Source: Rikenellaceae bacterium (GTDB taxonomy: Bacteria > Bacteroidota > Bacteroidia > Bacteroidales > Rikenellaceae). Taken from it: a DNA stretch of 64,000 bases. The DNA is taken from assembly GCA_015059785.1 (NCBI GenBank), contig SUZS01000005.1:49591-113590 (forward strand), given 5' to 3'. The notes below the pieces were generated by a model. The model did not search any database. It was given only the letters and a program-made list of their open reading frames with translations, and was not told where the DNA came from. The position numbers were made by a program, and so were the translations under genes. Of this stretch, positions 9,532-18,051 are shown piece by piece (position 1 is the stretch's first letter; each line of letters begins with the position of its first letter).

Positions 9532-10113
9532 GACGACTGCAAAGATGCAGTCGTCTTTTTTTTTGTTTGTGGCGCAACTACGTTGCTAACGGTAAAATGA
9601 GTATTGTGATTGTATGCAAGCATACTCTAAATACTCATTTTATCGTGATATGCTAGCATATCCTCCACAAACAGAACCAAGAAATCGCTGGTAGCTTTTT
9701 ACTTGGGGTTACCTCAGTCGTGTTTTTCCGCACCAACTCCGTTGACTGCGGCACTCCTTCGGTGATAACGCGCTTGTCGCGCTAAATTCGAGCTCCAGCG
9801 AGTTCACCAGACGACTGCAAAGATGCAGTCGTCTTTTTTTTTGTTTGTGGCGCAACTACGTTGCTAACGGTAAAATGAGTATTGTGATTGTATGCAAGCA
9901 TACTCTAAATACTCATTTTATCGTGATATGCTAGCATATCCTCCACAAACAGAACCAAGAAATCGCTGGTAGCTTTTTACTTGGGGTTACCTCAGTCGTG
10001 TTTTTCCGCACCAACTCCGTTGACTGCGGCACTCCTTCGGTGATAACGCGCTTGTCGCGCTAAATTCGAGCTCCAGCGAGTTCACCAGACGACTGCAAAG
10101 ATGCAGTCGTCTT
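9509..10113 (+). repeat. 278-bp tandem repeats, each beginning with a copy of the tRNA-Lys 3' end
   Basis: Two full units (9509-9786 and 9787-10064) and a partial third (10065-10113). By eye the full units differ at one base: TTCGAGCCCCAG in the real tRNA, TTCGAGCTCCAG in units 2 and 3. Each unit has the 23-nt tRNA tail including CCA, then a terminator-like hairpin with a T run (9 T in units 1 and 2, 7 T in unit 3), then about 230 bp of inverted repeats. Those include a 110-nt nested hairpin (9564-9673 in unit 1) and the 16-bp palindrome GATATGCTAGCATATC (9647-9662). No plausible protein is encoded. The architecture resembles the tRNA-tail repeats downstream of E. coli tyrT (rtT). Confidence 0.95.
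9531..9565 (+). terminator. Terminator hairpin after tRNA-Lys (copied in each repeat unit)
   Basis: AGACGACTGCA pairs perfectly with TGCAGTCGTCT (11 bp) around a short AAGA loop, followed by T8-9. Copies lie at 9809-9834 and 10087-10112. The first copy probably ends the tRNA transcript; readthrough would be needed to transcribe the repeats. Confidence 0.85.
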
Positions 10114-10178
10114 TTTTTGTTCGTATGCAAAAAATCAGCTAAAAGCAAATGGCTAATAGCTAATAGCAAAAAAATTAT

Positions 10179-10186
10179 TACCTTTG
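10179..10186 (+). promoter_or_regulatory. -7 element upstream of rlmD-like gene
   Basis: TACCTTTG matches TAnnTTTG and ends 18 nt before the ATG. No good TTTG is seen at the -33 position, so the promoter is only half supported. Confidence 0.5.
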
Positions 10187-10204
10187 CCAGCAAATAATAT
10201 ATGT

Positions 10205-11614
10205 ATGGCAAGAAAGAGAGGTCAGTTACCCTTTATTGAGGGGCTTGAGATAACAACACTTGCGGCTGAAGGCAAGGCGATGGGACACTATGACGGTATG
10301 GTAGTTTTTGTACCGATGACCGTTCCAGGGGATGTTGTAGATGTGCAGATTAAGGCAAAAAAGCGTCGTTTTATGGAGGGAACGGTGGTAAACTTCGTAA
10401 AGCGTTCAGAGGTGCGTTGCGAGCCTACATGTGAGCACTTTGGTGTCTGTGGAGGTTGCAAGTGGCAGAATCTGCCATACCAGGAGCAACTTAAGTTTAA
10501 GACCGCACAAGTGCGCGACCAACTTGTACGCATCGGCAAGCTCGACATTCCAGAGGTTAAGCCTTGTTTAGGCTCGGCAAAGCAGCTCTACTATCGCAAC
10601 AAACTTGAGTTTACCTTTGCAGACCGTCGTTGGCTCACTTATGAGGAGATTGCTGCGGGTGGCGATATTGCGGCCGCACCAGCACTCGGTTTCCATGTGC
10701 CGAATATGTTTGACAAGGTGTTGGACATAAACAAGTGCCATCTTCAGGCTGAGCCAAGCAATGCTATTCGCGACTTTATCAAGCAGTACTGCATTGACAA
10801 TGGATACTCATTCCACAATGCTCGCGAACATCAAGGACTTATGCGAGGCATTATCATCCGCACAGCCTCTACGGGCGAGATTATGCTCTCTGTTATTTTC
10901 AACTCAAACGACCAACCACGCATCACTGCCCTACTTGATGCTATTAAGGAGCGTTTTCCAGAGATTACCTCACTAATCTACTTTGTAAACGAGAAGTGGA
11001 ACGACTCGCTCACAGACCAGACCCCTATCTGCTATGCAGGCAAAGACCATATTTTTGAGAGTATGGAGGGATTAAAGTTCAAGGTAGGTCCAAAATCTTT
11101 CTACCAGACCAACTCCGAGCAGGCGTATGAGCTATACAAGGTAACACGCGAGGCAGCGGCTCTTGAAGAGGGAGATATCCTCTACGACCTCTATACTGGC
11201 ACGGGTACTATTGCAAATTTCTGCGCCCGCCAGTGCAAGAAGGTTGTGGGTATTGAGTATGTACCAGAGGCTATTGAGGATGCAAAAGTAAACTCGGCTA
11301 TCAATGGCATTGACAATACGGTCTTCTACGCTGGTGATATGAAAAAGGTGCTTGACAATGACTTTATCGCTCGCAATGGTCGCCCAGATGTGATTATCCT
11401 TGACCCACCGCGCGCTGGAGTAGATGAGCCAGTTATTGATGTTATTCTCAATGCTGCGCCAAAGCGAATTGTCTATGTAAGCTGCAACCCAGCAACTCAG
11501 GCGCGAGACCTTGCACTTATGAGCGGTATGTATCGTATAGTATCAGTTCAGCCGGTAGATATGTTCCCGCATACGCATCATGTTGAGAATGTTGTCAAGT
11601 TAGAGAAAATATAG
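10205..11614 (+). CDS. rlmD: 23S rRNA (uracil-C5)-methyltransferase, RlmD/RumA family
   Basis: SAM-dependent enzyme of 469 residues that makes 5-methyluridine in rRNA, possibly tRNA. An N-terminal TRAM domain (about 5-60) precedes the iron-sulfur cysteines CEPTCEHFGVCGGC. The methyltransferase fold has motif I DLYTGTGTIANF, DPPRAG, and the catalytic cysteine loop VSCNPATQARDL near the C terminus. I chose ATG at 10205 because a TTG 21 nt upstream overlaps the -7 promoter element. Bacteroidetes often have several paralogues of this family, so the target uridine is not certain. Confidence 0.9.
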   Translation: MARKRGQLPFIEGLEITTLAAEGKAMGHYDGMVVFVPMTVPGDVVDVQIKAKKRRFMEGTVVNFVKRSEVRCEPTCEHFGVCGGCKWQNLPYQEQLKFKTAQVRDQLVRIGKLDIPEVKPCLGSAKQLYYRNKLEFTFADRRWLTYEEIAAGGDIAAAPALGFHVPNMFDKVLDINKCHLQAEPSNAIRDFIKQYCIDNGYSFHNAREHQGLMRGIIIRTASTGEIMLSVIFNSNDQPRITALLDAIKERFPEITSLIYFVNEKWNDSLTDQTPICYAGKDHIFESMEGLKFKVGPKSFYQTNSEQAYELYKVTREAAALEEGDILYDLYTGTGTIANFCARQCKKVVGIEYVPEAIEDAKVNSAINGIDNTVFYAGDMKKVLDNDFIARNGRPDVIILDPPRAGVDEPVIDVILNAAPKRIVYVSCNPATQARDLALMSGMYRIVSVQPVDMFPHTHHVENVVKLEKI

Positions 11615-11675
11615 GTATAGCAATATTTGCACAATCTTTGTCGTTATATATCAAACAGACTAAACATTGCAGATT

Positions 11676-12356
11676 ATGAAACGACTACTTTTTGCTTTGG
11701 TGGCATTGACATTTGCCTTTCCAGTTTTTGCTCAGGAAGAGGAGAACTATATTCAAGTTAACGGCACTTCGGAGATTGAGATTGTACCCAACCAAATTTT
11801 CCTCTCTATAACCCTTGATGAGAGCGACACAAAGGGCCGTCAGGCTATAGAGCAGCAGCGCAAGCTGATGATTTCAACGCTCAAATCACTTGGTATTGAC
11901 ACAGAGAAACAGCTTACTATGGCAGATATGTCAAGCAGTTATTTTAAGCGTGGCACATCACTCTCAGCTGCTAAATATCAGCTTGAGCTATCTACATCCG
12001 AGCAGGTTGTAAGCGTCTACGACAAACTCTCAGAGATTGGAATTTCCGACATAACAATCGCCCGAGTATCTCACACAGATATGGAGCAGTACAAGAGTAA
12101 GTGTCGCCAAGATGCAATAAAAAATGCAAAGGCTATTGCCACTGAGCTTGCCACAGCTATTGAACAGACTATAGGTCGCTGCACATATATATATGATAGC
12201 AATCGAGGCATTACCCCATCCTATTACAACAATGGTATTATGCTTATGCGCTCAGTAGCTAAAGCGACAAACGGGATGACAGAGGAGTCAACACCTGTAG
12301 AGTTTAAGAAGATTACAATAAACTACTCTGTAACGGCCAAGTTTGAACTTAAATAG
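11676..12356 (+). CDS. SIMPL domain (DUF541) exported protein
   Basis: Protein of 226 residues with a signal peptide (MKRLLFALVALTFAFPVFAQ) and a SIMPL/DUF541 domain over the rest, recognisable from VNGTSEIEIVPNQIFLSI and the C-terminal VEFKKITINYSVTAKFEL. Family members sit in the envelope; some are linked to oxidative-stress resistance, but no reaction is assigned. The ATG at 11676 gives the clean signal peptide. It lies 61 nt after the methyltransferase gene and may be cotranscribed. Confidence 0.85.
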   Translation: MKRLLFALVALTFAFPVFAQEEENYIQVNGTSEIEIVPNQIFLSITLDESDTKGRQAIEQQRKLMISTLKSLGIDTEKQLTMADMSSSYFKRGTSLSAAKYQLELSTSEQVVSVYDKLSEIGISDITIARVSHTDMEQYKSKCRQDAIKNAKAIATELATAIEQTIGRCTYIYDSNRGITPSYYNNGIMLMRSVAKATNGMTEESTPVEFKKITINYSVTAKFELK

Positions 12357-12361
12357 CAACA

Positions 12362-12389
12362 AAAAAGTCTATCTCGCGATAGACTTTTT
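12362..12389. terminator. Bidirectional terminator between SIMPL gene and flavodiiron gene
   Basis: A5-GTCTATC-TCGC-GATAGAC-T5 is a symmetric hairpin between two convergent genes and can stop transcription from both sides. Confidence 0.92.
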
Positions 12390-12392
12390 CTT

Positions 12393-13541
12393 TTAACCTA
12401 CAACCGCATCAGCAAGTCGTTCAAGGGCTGGAATATCTGTCGGCTTCATACGCGAGCGGATAGTTACCACAGGTTCAAGCACTTCAATCTCTTTCATAGG
12501 CTCAAGTAGTGACATCATAGCCCTTGCTGCACAAGGTGCCCACGAACCGTTCTCAATAATCGCTACGCGGCGAGAACGGAACCCCTTAAGCTGCAGATGG
12601 TGCAGGAATTCGTGCATCGGAGGGAATACATCGCCGTCGTAAGATGCTGCAGCGAGTACAAGAGTTCCCATACGGAAGGCATCCTCTACAGCCTCGGCCT
12701 TATCATCGCGGCAAAGGTCGGCAAGCGTAATCTTCTGAATACCCCTATCTCTCAACATCTGTGCAAAATGCTCTGCAACGGCCGCAGTGCCTCCATAAAT
12801 TGATGCGTAGGCGATAAATACTCCTGCTGTCTCAACCTCATACTTGCTCCAGCAGTCATATAGACCAATGTAGTACTCTAAATTCTCTGTGAGCAGTGGC
12901 CCGTGGAGAGGATATATTGCCGCAACATCAAGTTTTGCAACCTTCTTAAGCAGAGTCTGCACTGGCACGCCATACTTACCGCAGATGTTAAAATAGTATC
13001 TACGCGCCTCACAAGCCCACTCCTCGTTGTGACTCAGAGCGCCGAACTTTCCGAAGGCGTCTGCCGAAAAGAGCACCTTGCTCTTTGACTCATAGCTAAC
13101 CATAACCTCCGGCCAGTGCACCATAGGTGCCATATAGAATGTAAGAGTGTGTTCGCCGAGTGAGATATTGTCTCCCTCGCCAACGACAATACACTTTTGA
13201 GAGAACAACTCTCCATCAAAGAATTGTGACAGCATCTGCTGTGCGCGAGCAGTGCAAACAAGCTTAATATTCGGATATCGCTCAACAACAGCAGCCAGCG
13301 AGCCTGCATGGTCGGGCTCCATATGATGCACTACAATATAGTCTGGAGTTCTATCAGCAAGAGCGGTTTTCAAATTAGCAAGCCACTCCGTACATTTACG
13401 GATATCTACGGAATCAATAATTGCAACCTTCTCATCTACTATAAGATAAGAGTTATATGAGATGCCATTTGGAATTGTATATAACCCCTCGAAAAGGTCA
13501 AGGTCGGTGTCGTCAACACCAATATATGTAATTGCTTTCAT
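12393..13541 (-). CDS. Flavodiiron protein (A-type flavoprotein, FprA-like)
   Basis: Cytoplasmic enzyme of 382 residues that reduces O2 to water or NO to N2O in anaerobes. The N-terminal metallo-beta-lactamase-type domain (about 1-245) has the diiron motif H-x-E-x-D-H as HHMEPDHAG (His73, Glu75, Asp77, His78), plus VHWPEVM and YPLHGP. The C-terminal flavodoxin domain begins IAYASIYGGTAAVAE (about 250 onward) and binds FMN. No rubredoxin or NADH-oxidase extension is fused. The choice between O2 and NO as substrate cannot be made from sequence. It has its own promoter and a shared terminator, so it is monocistronic. Confidence 0.93.
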   Translation of the reverse strand: MKAITYIGVDDTDLDLFEGLYTIPNGISYNSYLIVDEKVAIIDSVDIRKCTEWLANLKTALADRTPDYIVVHHMEPDHAGSLAAVVERYPNIKLVCTARAQQMLSQFFDGELFSQKCIVVGEGDNISLGEHTLTFYMAPMVHWPEVMVSYESKSKVLFSADAFGKFGALSHNEEWACEARRYYFNICGKYGVPVQTLLKKVAKLDVAAIYPLHGPLLTENLEYYIGLYDCWSKYEVETAGVFIAYASIYGGTAAVAEHFAQMLRDRGIQKITLADLCRDDKAEAVEDAFRMGTLVLAAASYDGDVFPPMHEFLHHLQLKGFRSRRVAIIENGSWAPCAARAMMSLLEPMKEIEVLEPVVTIRSRMKPTDIPALERLADAVVG

Positions 13542-13565
13542 AATAATAATTTAACTATTTTGGTG

Positions 13566-13597
13566 CAAATATAGGGCAATTTTGCTCCTTAAACAAA
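13566..13597 (-). promoter_or_regulatory. Promoter of the flavodiiron gene
   Basis: On the minus strand TTTG (13594-13597) and TATATTTG (13566-13573) are separated by exactly 20 bp, about 24 nt upstream of the ATG. Confidence 0.8.
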
Positions 13598-13636
13598 ATA
13601 ATGGTCTCGCTTTTTTTATCTTTAGAGTTTATTTGT

Positions 13637-13644
13637 TATCTTTG
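13637..13644 (+). promoter_or_regulatory. -7 element upstream of MBL hydrolase-trmD
   Basis: TATCTTTG matches the Bacteroidetes -7 consensus and ends 20 nt before the ATG. The -33 position is T-rich but lacks a clear TTTG. Confidence 0.55.
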
Positions 13645-13664
13645 TGGGATAAAATATTTGTACT

Positions 13665-14330
13665 ATGAATATCGTAAAATTTGTCTTTAACCCTTTAGAG
13701 GAGAATACCTTTGTCGTTTGGGACGAAACTTTAGAGGCTATAATTATAGATGCAGGCAACTCAAATACAGAGGAGAATGAGCGCCTTGCTGCTTTTATTG
13801 ACGAGCAGGGGCTGAAGCCAGTTATGGCAGTAAATACCCACGGACACTTTGACCACATCCTGGGTGTTCAGTTTCTTAAGGAGAGGTATGGCGTAAAGTT
13901 CGCAATGTCTTCAAAAGATGAATATCTACTCGGAATGATGTCCGAGAACTTTGCCTATTTCTGCTCTGGCACCACACTTCCAGCGCCAGAGATTGATATA
14001 GATATAGAGCATCAGCCAAGCATAGAGTTTGGAAATACAGAGCTAAAGATTATCCGCACACCTGGTCACACCCCTGGTGGTGTGTGTCTCTACCATCAGC
14101 CAAGCAAGCAGATGTTTACTGGCGACACACTCTTCCGCGAGAGTATCGGCAGAAGCGACCTTCCGGGTGGCGACTACCACTCTCTTATGCACTCAATACT
14201 CAACAAACTCATAAATCTTGGCGACGAGGTTACTATCTACCCAGGTCACGCCGAGAAGAGTAGTATCGGCCACGAGTCGCTCTATAATCCATTTGTTGTA
14301 GAGGCTATTAATGGCGAAATAAACTTCTAA
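13665..14330 (+). CDS. MBL-fold metallohydrolase (glyoxalase II-like)
   Basis: Cytoplasmic metallo-beta-lactamase-fold protein of 221 residues. The metal motif is [10 protein letters not shown] (His59, His61, Asp63, His64), followed by [15 protein letters not shown] and the C-terminal YPGH. This order is typical of glyoxalase II and persulfide-dioxygenase-like hydrolases, which cleave thioesters such as S-lactoylglutathione. Bacteroidetes generally lack glutathione, so the substrate is open. It lies 2 nt upstream of trmD and is translated with it. Confidence 0.85.
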   Translation: MNIVKFVFNPLEENTFVVWDETLEAIIIDAGNSNTEENERLAAFIDEQGLKPVMAVNTHGHFDHILGVQFLKERYGVKFAMSSKDEYLLGMMSENFAYFCSGTTLPAPEIDIDIEHQPSIEFGNTELKIIRTPGHTPGGVCLYHQPSKQMFTGDTLFRESIGRSDLPGGDYHSLMHSILNKLINLGDEVTIYPGHAEKSSIGHESLYNPFVVEAINGEINF

Positions 14331-14332
14331 CT

Positions 14333-15007
14333 ATGCGCATAGACATTATTACTGTTGTTCCCGAGTTGCTTGTATCGCCACTTAACGAGTCAATCCTCAA
14401 GCGCGCTCAAGAGGGCGGCTATGCTGAGATTGTTGTTCATAATCTGCGCGACTATACAGACGATAAGCGTCGTACTGTAGACGACTACCCTTTTGGTGGC
14501 GAGGCTGGTATGGTTATGAAGATTGAGCCAGTATTTCGATGCATTGAGAAGCTGAAGAGCGAAAGAGACTACGACGAGATTATCTTCACCTCGCCAGATG
14601 GTGTGCAGTATAACCAGCATGAGGCAAACCGTCTGTCAATGATGGAGAATATTATAATCCTCTGCGGACACTATAAGGGTATTGACTACCGCATTCGTGA
14701 GCACCTTATCACTCGCGAGATATCTGTCGGCGACTATGTGCTCACTGGCGGAGAGCTCGCCGCAGCTATTATTACCGACTCTGTTGTGCGCCTACTCCCA
14801 GGTGCTATTGGCGACGAGGCTTCGGCTCTTACAGACTGTTTCCAAGATGATCTGCTCGCTCCACCAGTATATACCCGCCCAGCGGAGTTTAACGGCTGGA
14901 AAGTTCCAGAGGTACTTACATCCGGCAACTTCGCCGAGATTGCCAAGTGGCAGGAGGAGCAGGCCATTGCACGCACAAAGGCTCTACGCCCAGATTTGTT
15001 AGAGTAA
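14333..15007 (+). CDS. trmD: tRNA (guanine-N1)-methyltransferase TrmD
   Basis: SPOUT-class methyltransferase of 224 residues that makes m1G37 in tRNAs and prevents +1 frameshifting. Recognised by the start [13 protein letters not shown], the AdoMet knot [14 protein letters not shown] and [14 protein letters not shown], and the C-terminal [12 protein letters not shown]. Length is normal for the family. It sits 2 nt after the MBL hydrolase gene and is followed by a terminator. Confidence 0.97.
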   Translation: MRIDIITVVPELLVSPLNESILKRAQEGGYAEIVVHNLRDYTDDKRRTVDDYPFGGEAGMVMKIEPVFRCIEKLKSERDYDEIIFTSPDGVQYNQHEANRLSMMENIIILCGHYKGIDYRIREHLITREISVGDYVLTGGELAAAIITDSVVRLLPGAIGDEASALTDCFQDDLLAPPVYTRPAEFNGWKVPEVLTSGNFAEIAKWQEEQAIARTKALRPDLLE

Positions 15008-15046
15008 TTTCTAACTGTTAGCTATTAGCAAATGGCAGTCAAAACA

Positions 15047-15083
15047 AGAGCAAACCATATTTGATACGGTTTGCTCTTTTTAT
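15047..15083. terminator. Terminator between trmD and the M48 gene
   Basis: AGAGCAAACC and GGTTTGCTCT form a 10-bp hairpin with an 11-nt loop, followed by T5 on the plus strand. It lies between convergent genes. Confidence 0.85.
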
Positions 15084-15104
15084 ATATTTATCCTCAATTC
15101 AATA

Positions 15105-16748
15105 TTATTTCTTTCTGTGTTCTCTATCATACAACCATTTAAGGAAGGATATTCTATAAGAAAGCGTTGGATGATTTGAACTTTTATCAGCTTTCATATA
15201 CATATCGTTATCATCCAAAAGTTGTAACGCCATAATGTATGCATATCCACCTATACCGAGCGCCTCACAGAACCTATAAGCAACCAAATCTGATTCTATT
15301 TCTTGTAATCGAGAATACTTAAATTGAAAATAATATGAAGCATCACTAATCACTGTAAATAAGTTAAGTGAATCATTAAAAATGCTGTCATAATTACCCC
15401 TACTTCCTCCATATCCCGCAGATACTGCCATAGTTGTTGCATATATACCCGCTGCAATTCCACCAATAATTCTATTTCTACGCTCCTTTTCGTATTGTTT
15501 CCATAGATTCACTAAAGAATGTTGGCATAAACAATGTGTCATCTCATGGGCACATATACCTATAAGAAGACTATTATTAAAATGATACTTCAACACTATT
15601 CCGCTAGTAAGATATATGTGACCATAAGGAGTCGCGAATGCATTTGAATTATCTGCAGGATAGATTCTAAAATCAGCTAACGCCTTTTTATTGCCACCAA
15701 CAAGTTGATTAACTAGACTTGTCTCAATCTCACCAACTTGATATGGTCTACATTTCTCTTGAAGAAAGTATTGTATATCTGCTTTGCTTTTAGCTAAAGT
15801 ATATAGTGCCTTCTGTAACATCTTACGCTTAGGTTCTTGAGTCATTTTATCCTGTAATTGCAAATAAGACTCATTTTCTTTCAAAAGGCAGTTCCAAAAA
15901 TCTTCTGCCACATTGGCACTAGAATTAGGATCATAATTGTATCTAAAATCGTATATATCAACATATTTAACAAATTGATTGATTACATTGTATTTTATAT
16001 CTCGCTTTACATCCATCAAAATAGTCGCACATTTATTCAGATGGGAGTAATCTTGACTAGCCCATTTATATCCACATAGTGATGAAAGATACAACAGCTT
16101 CATACCTTTAATTTCATCCCCCATAAAGAATGAATTATATGCATAATCATACAGCTTAACACCCATATAGCCATTATTAACCGACATATACACTTCGTCA
16201 ATTTGGAGGCCTTCTTCGGCTAGTGATTCTCTAAAAAATTGATCAAAAGTTCTATCAGCCTCAATGTATCTATAAAGTTTGTAAAGTGCTGTTGAATATA
16301 GTCCTAAATAATATCCACTCAGTTTACAACCATTCTCATTAAGAATCGATTCATATTGTGATAAGTATTTTTCAGCATTATTGTAATCTTTTTGATAAAA
16401 ATAACACTCCGCCTTTAATGGTGTAAGCATAGACTCATAATTATCCGCTGATAATTTCTTTTCCCATTTAGCACAAAACTCCAAACACTCGTTATATTTT
16501 TTGACTTGCATAATGCATTTAGCGCAATTAAACAAAGTTGAGTCCGCCAGACTCTCTCTTTGATCTAATTCTCGAACAAATCTATAGGCCTTTTCGTAAT
16601 CCCTATTTGACATCGCTAAAAACAGTGAATCTGGTAATGTATCAATAAATACACTATCAACAACAGCTACAGAAAGAGAATCCCGCACATTTGCTCTAAC
16701 CGGGAAAAGCATTAAACACAAAATGATGAAGGGTAGTAGTTTTTTCAT
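15105..16748 (-). CDS. M48-family zinc metallopeptidase with N-terminal TPR-like region
   Basis: Exported protein of 547 residues. The signal peptide is MKKLLPFIILCLMLFPVRA; an upstream in-frame ATG would bury it, so 16748 is the chosen start. Residues ~35-330 look like helical TPR-type repeats (YEKAYRFVREL, YNNAEKYLSQY). The peptidase domain has GICAHEMTHCL, a HExxH zinc motif, and the downstream third-ligand motif EIESDLVAYRF, as in M48 peptidases. Unlike HtpX it lacks several membrane spans and resembles BepA/YcaL-like periplasmic proteases that act on outer-membrane proteins. The gene is clearly more AT-rich than both neighbours. The peptidase call is good; its target is unknown. Confidence 0.85.
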   Translation of the reverse strand: MKKLLPFIILCLMLFPVRANVRDSLSVAVVDSVFIDTLPDSLFLAMSNRDYEKAYRFVRELDQRESLADSTLFNCAKCIMQVKKYNECLEFCAKWEKKLSADNYESMLTPLKAECYFYQKDYNNAEKYLSQYESILNENGCKLSGYYLGLYSTALYKLYRYIEADRTFDQFFRESLAEEGLQIDEVYMSVNNGYMGVKLYDYAYNSFFMGDEIKGMKLLYLSSLCGYKWASQDYSHLNKCATILMDVKRDIKYNVINQFVKYVDIYDFRYNYDPNSSANVAEDFWNCLLKENESYLQLQDKMTQEPKRKMLQKALYTLAKSKADIQYFLQEKCRPYQVGEIETSLVNQLVGGNKKALADFRIYPADNSNAFATPYGHIYLTSGIVLKYHFNNSLLIGICAHEMTHCLCQHSLVNLWKQYEKERRNRIIGGIAAGIYATTMAVSAGYGGSRGNYDSIFNDSLNLFTVISDASYYFQFKYSRLQEIESDLVAYRFCEALGIGGYAYIMALQLLDDNDMYMKADKSSNHPTLSYRISFLKWLYDREHRKK

Positions 16749-16863
16749 AACTATATAGTGCGCAATTACGATACTTTCTGCGTAATTATGTCTACAATCA
16801 TCAGACTGCACTACAAATTTAGAAATAATTTTTAATAGTTGAGGAATTTTCGGCGAAAATATT

Positions 16864-16871
16864 TAATTTTG
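16864..16871 (+). promoter_or_regulatory. -7 element upstream of lpxB
   Basis: TAATTTTG matches TAnnTTTG and lies 51 nt upstream of the lpxB ATG. The only -33 candidate is a TTG at 16839-16841 (22-bp spacing), so the call is weak. A divergent TAAATTTG for the M48 gene lies at 16814-16821 on the minus strand. Confidence 0.45.
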
Positions 16872-16922
16872 CACTTAATAGCGAGCTAATGGCTAATAGC
16901 CAATGGCGAATAGTAAAGTAGT

Positions 16923-18050
16923 ATGAAATATTTCATCATAGCTGGGGAACCTTCGGGAGATTTGCATGGCAGTAAGCTGATGCAGGGCATTGTGAGTGAA
17001 GATAACAATGCCGAGTTCCGTTTTTGCGGGGGCAATAGGATGATAGATGTGGGTGGTAAAGAGGGACTTGTGAAGCACTACAAGGATATGTCCTTCTTTG
17101 GCTTTGTGCAGGTGCTGAAAAATCTGAAGACAATATTCTCACAGATAGATGAGTGCAAAAAGTCTATTGAGGAGTTTAATCCAGATGTGATAATACTCAT
17201 TGACTACCCCTCTTTCAATATGCGCATAGCAAAGTGGGCGCATAAGAAGGGTATTAAGGTCTACTACTACATAGCCCCGAAGGTTTGGGCGTGGAAGGAG
17301 TGGCGCGTAAAGAGCATCCGCAAATATGTGGACAAGGTATACACCATATTTCCATTTGAGACAGAGTACTTTAAGGGCAAAGGCATCCAAACTACTTTCT
17401 GCGGAAATCCTCTTGTTGATGATATATTTCAGATGCAGAGCAAACTACCTTCACGCGAGGAGTTTATTGCGCAAAATAGTCTTGACAGCCGCCCTATTGT
17501 AGCTCTGCTTGCCGGTAGCAGAGTCTCTGAGATTAAGGCGAACCTACCTGATATGGTGGCACTTACAAAGCAATTTCCAGAGTATCAGTTTGTTGTAACT
17601 GCAGTGTCGTGGATTGACAAAAGCATATATGACTACTACTTGCAGGGTTCTGTAAGGTATCTCTGCAACCAGACGCAGCAGACCCTTGCACACGCAGAGG
17701 CCGCTATCGTCACTTCGGGAACAGCGACACTTGAGACTGCGCTGATGGGCATACCAGAGATGGTTGTCTATCATGTTCCGAAGTTATACGAGTTGCTACG
17801 ACCTTATGTTCTGAAGATTCCATTTATCTCGCTTGTAAATATCAACCTTGGCAGAGAGGCTGTGCGCGAATTAGTCTGCGCAAAATTGGATATTGATGAT
17901 GCAGCAGCAGAGCTTCGCTCAATACTCAAGGGTGGAAGTAAACGAGAGAAGATGCTTAGTGACTTTGCAGAGCTCAGCGCGTTAATTGGTGGCGCAGGGG
18001 CTTCACAAAGATTTGCCACAGAGATAGTTAAAACACTTAAAAACAGTTAA
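16923..18050 (+). CDS. lpxB: Lipid-A-disaccharide synthase LpxB
   Basis: GT19 glycosyltransferase of 375 residues that joins UDP-2,3-diacylglucosamine and lipid X to form the lipid A disaccharide on the inner face of the inner membrane. Typical motifs are the start MKYFIIAGEPSGDLHG, VILIDYPSFNMR, YYIAPKVWAWK, CGNPLVD, ALLAGSRVSEI, and TSGTATLETAL near the C terminus. It begins a compact operon, with the FAH-like gene 1 nt and the maf gene about 580 nt downstream. Confidence 0.97.
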   Translation: MKYFIIAGEPSGDLHGSKLMQGIVSEDNNAEFRFCGGNRMIDVGGKEGLVKHYKDMSFFGFVQVLKNLKTIFSQIDECKKSIEEFNPDVIILIDYPSFNMRIAKWAHKKGIKVYYYIAPKVWAWKEWRVKSIRKYVDKVYTIFPFETEYFKGKGIQTTFCGNPLVDDIFQMQSKLPSREEFIAQNSLDSRPIVALLAGSRVSEIKANLPDMVALTKQFPEYQFVVTAVSWIDKSIYDYYLQGSVRYLCNQTQQTLAHAEAAIVTSGTATLETALMGIPEMVVYHVPKLYELLRPYVLKIPFISLVNINLGREAVRELVCAKLDIDDAAAELRSILKGGSKREKMLSDFAELSALIGGAGASQRFATEIVKTLKNS

Positions 18051-18051
18051 T

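Noticed and set aside
9399..9656. Reading frame across the tRNA-Lys gene and first repeat unit
   Set aside because: It runs through the tRNA and its terminator, has no recognisable motif, and its sequence is explained by RNA and palindromes.
9509..10113. CRISPR array
   Set aside because: The repeat period is 278 bp with near-identical units; there are no short repeats with unique spacers and no cas genes nearby.
9509..10113. Integrated genomic island at tRNA-Lys
   Set aside because: The tRNA-tail copies resemble attachment sites, but only 255 bp lies between them and no integrase or cargo is present. Kept as a repeat with unknown origin.
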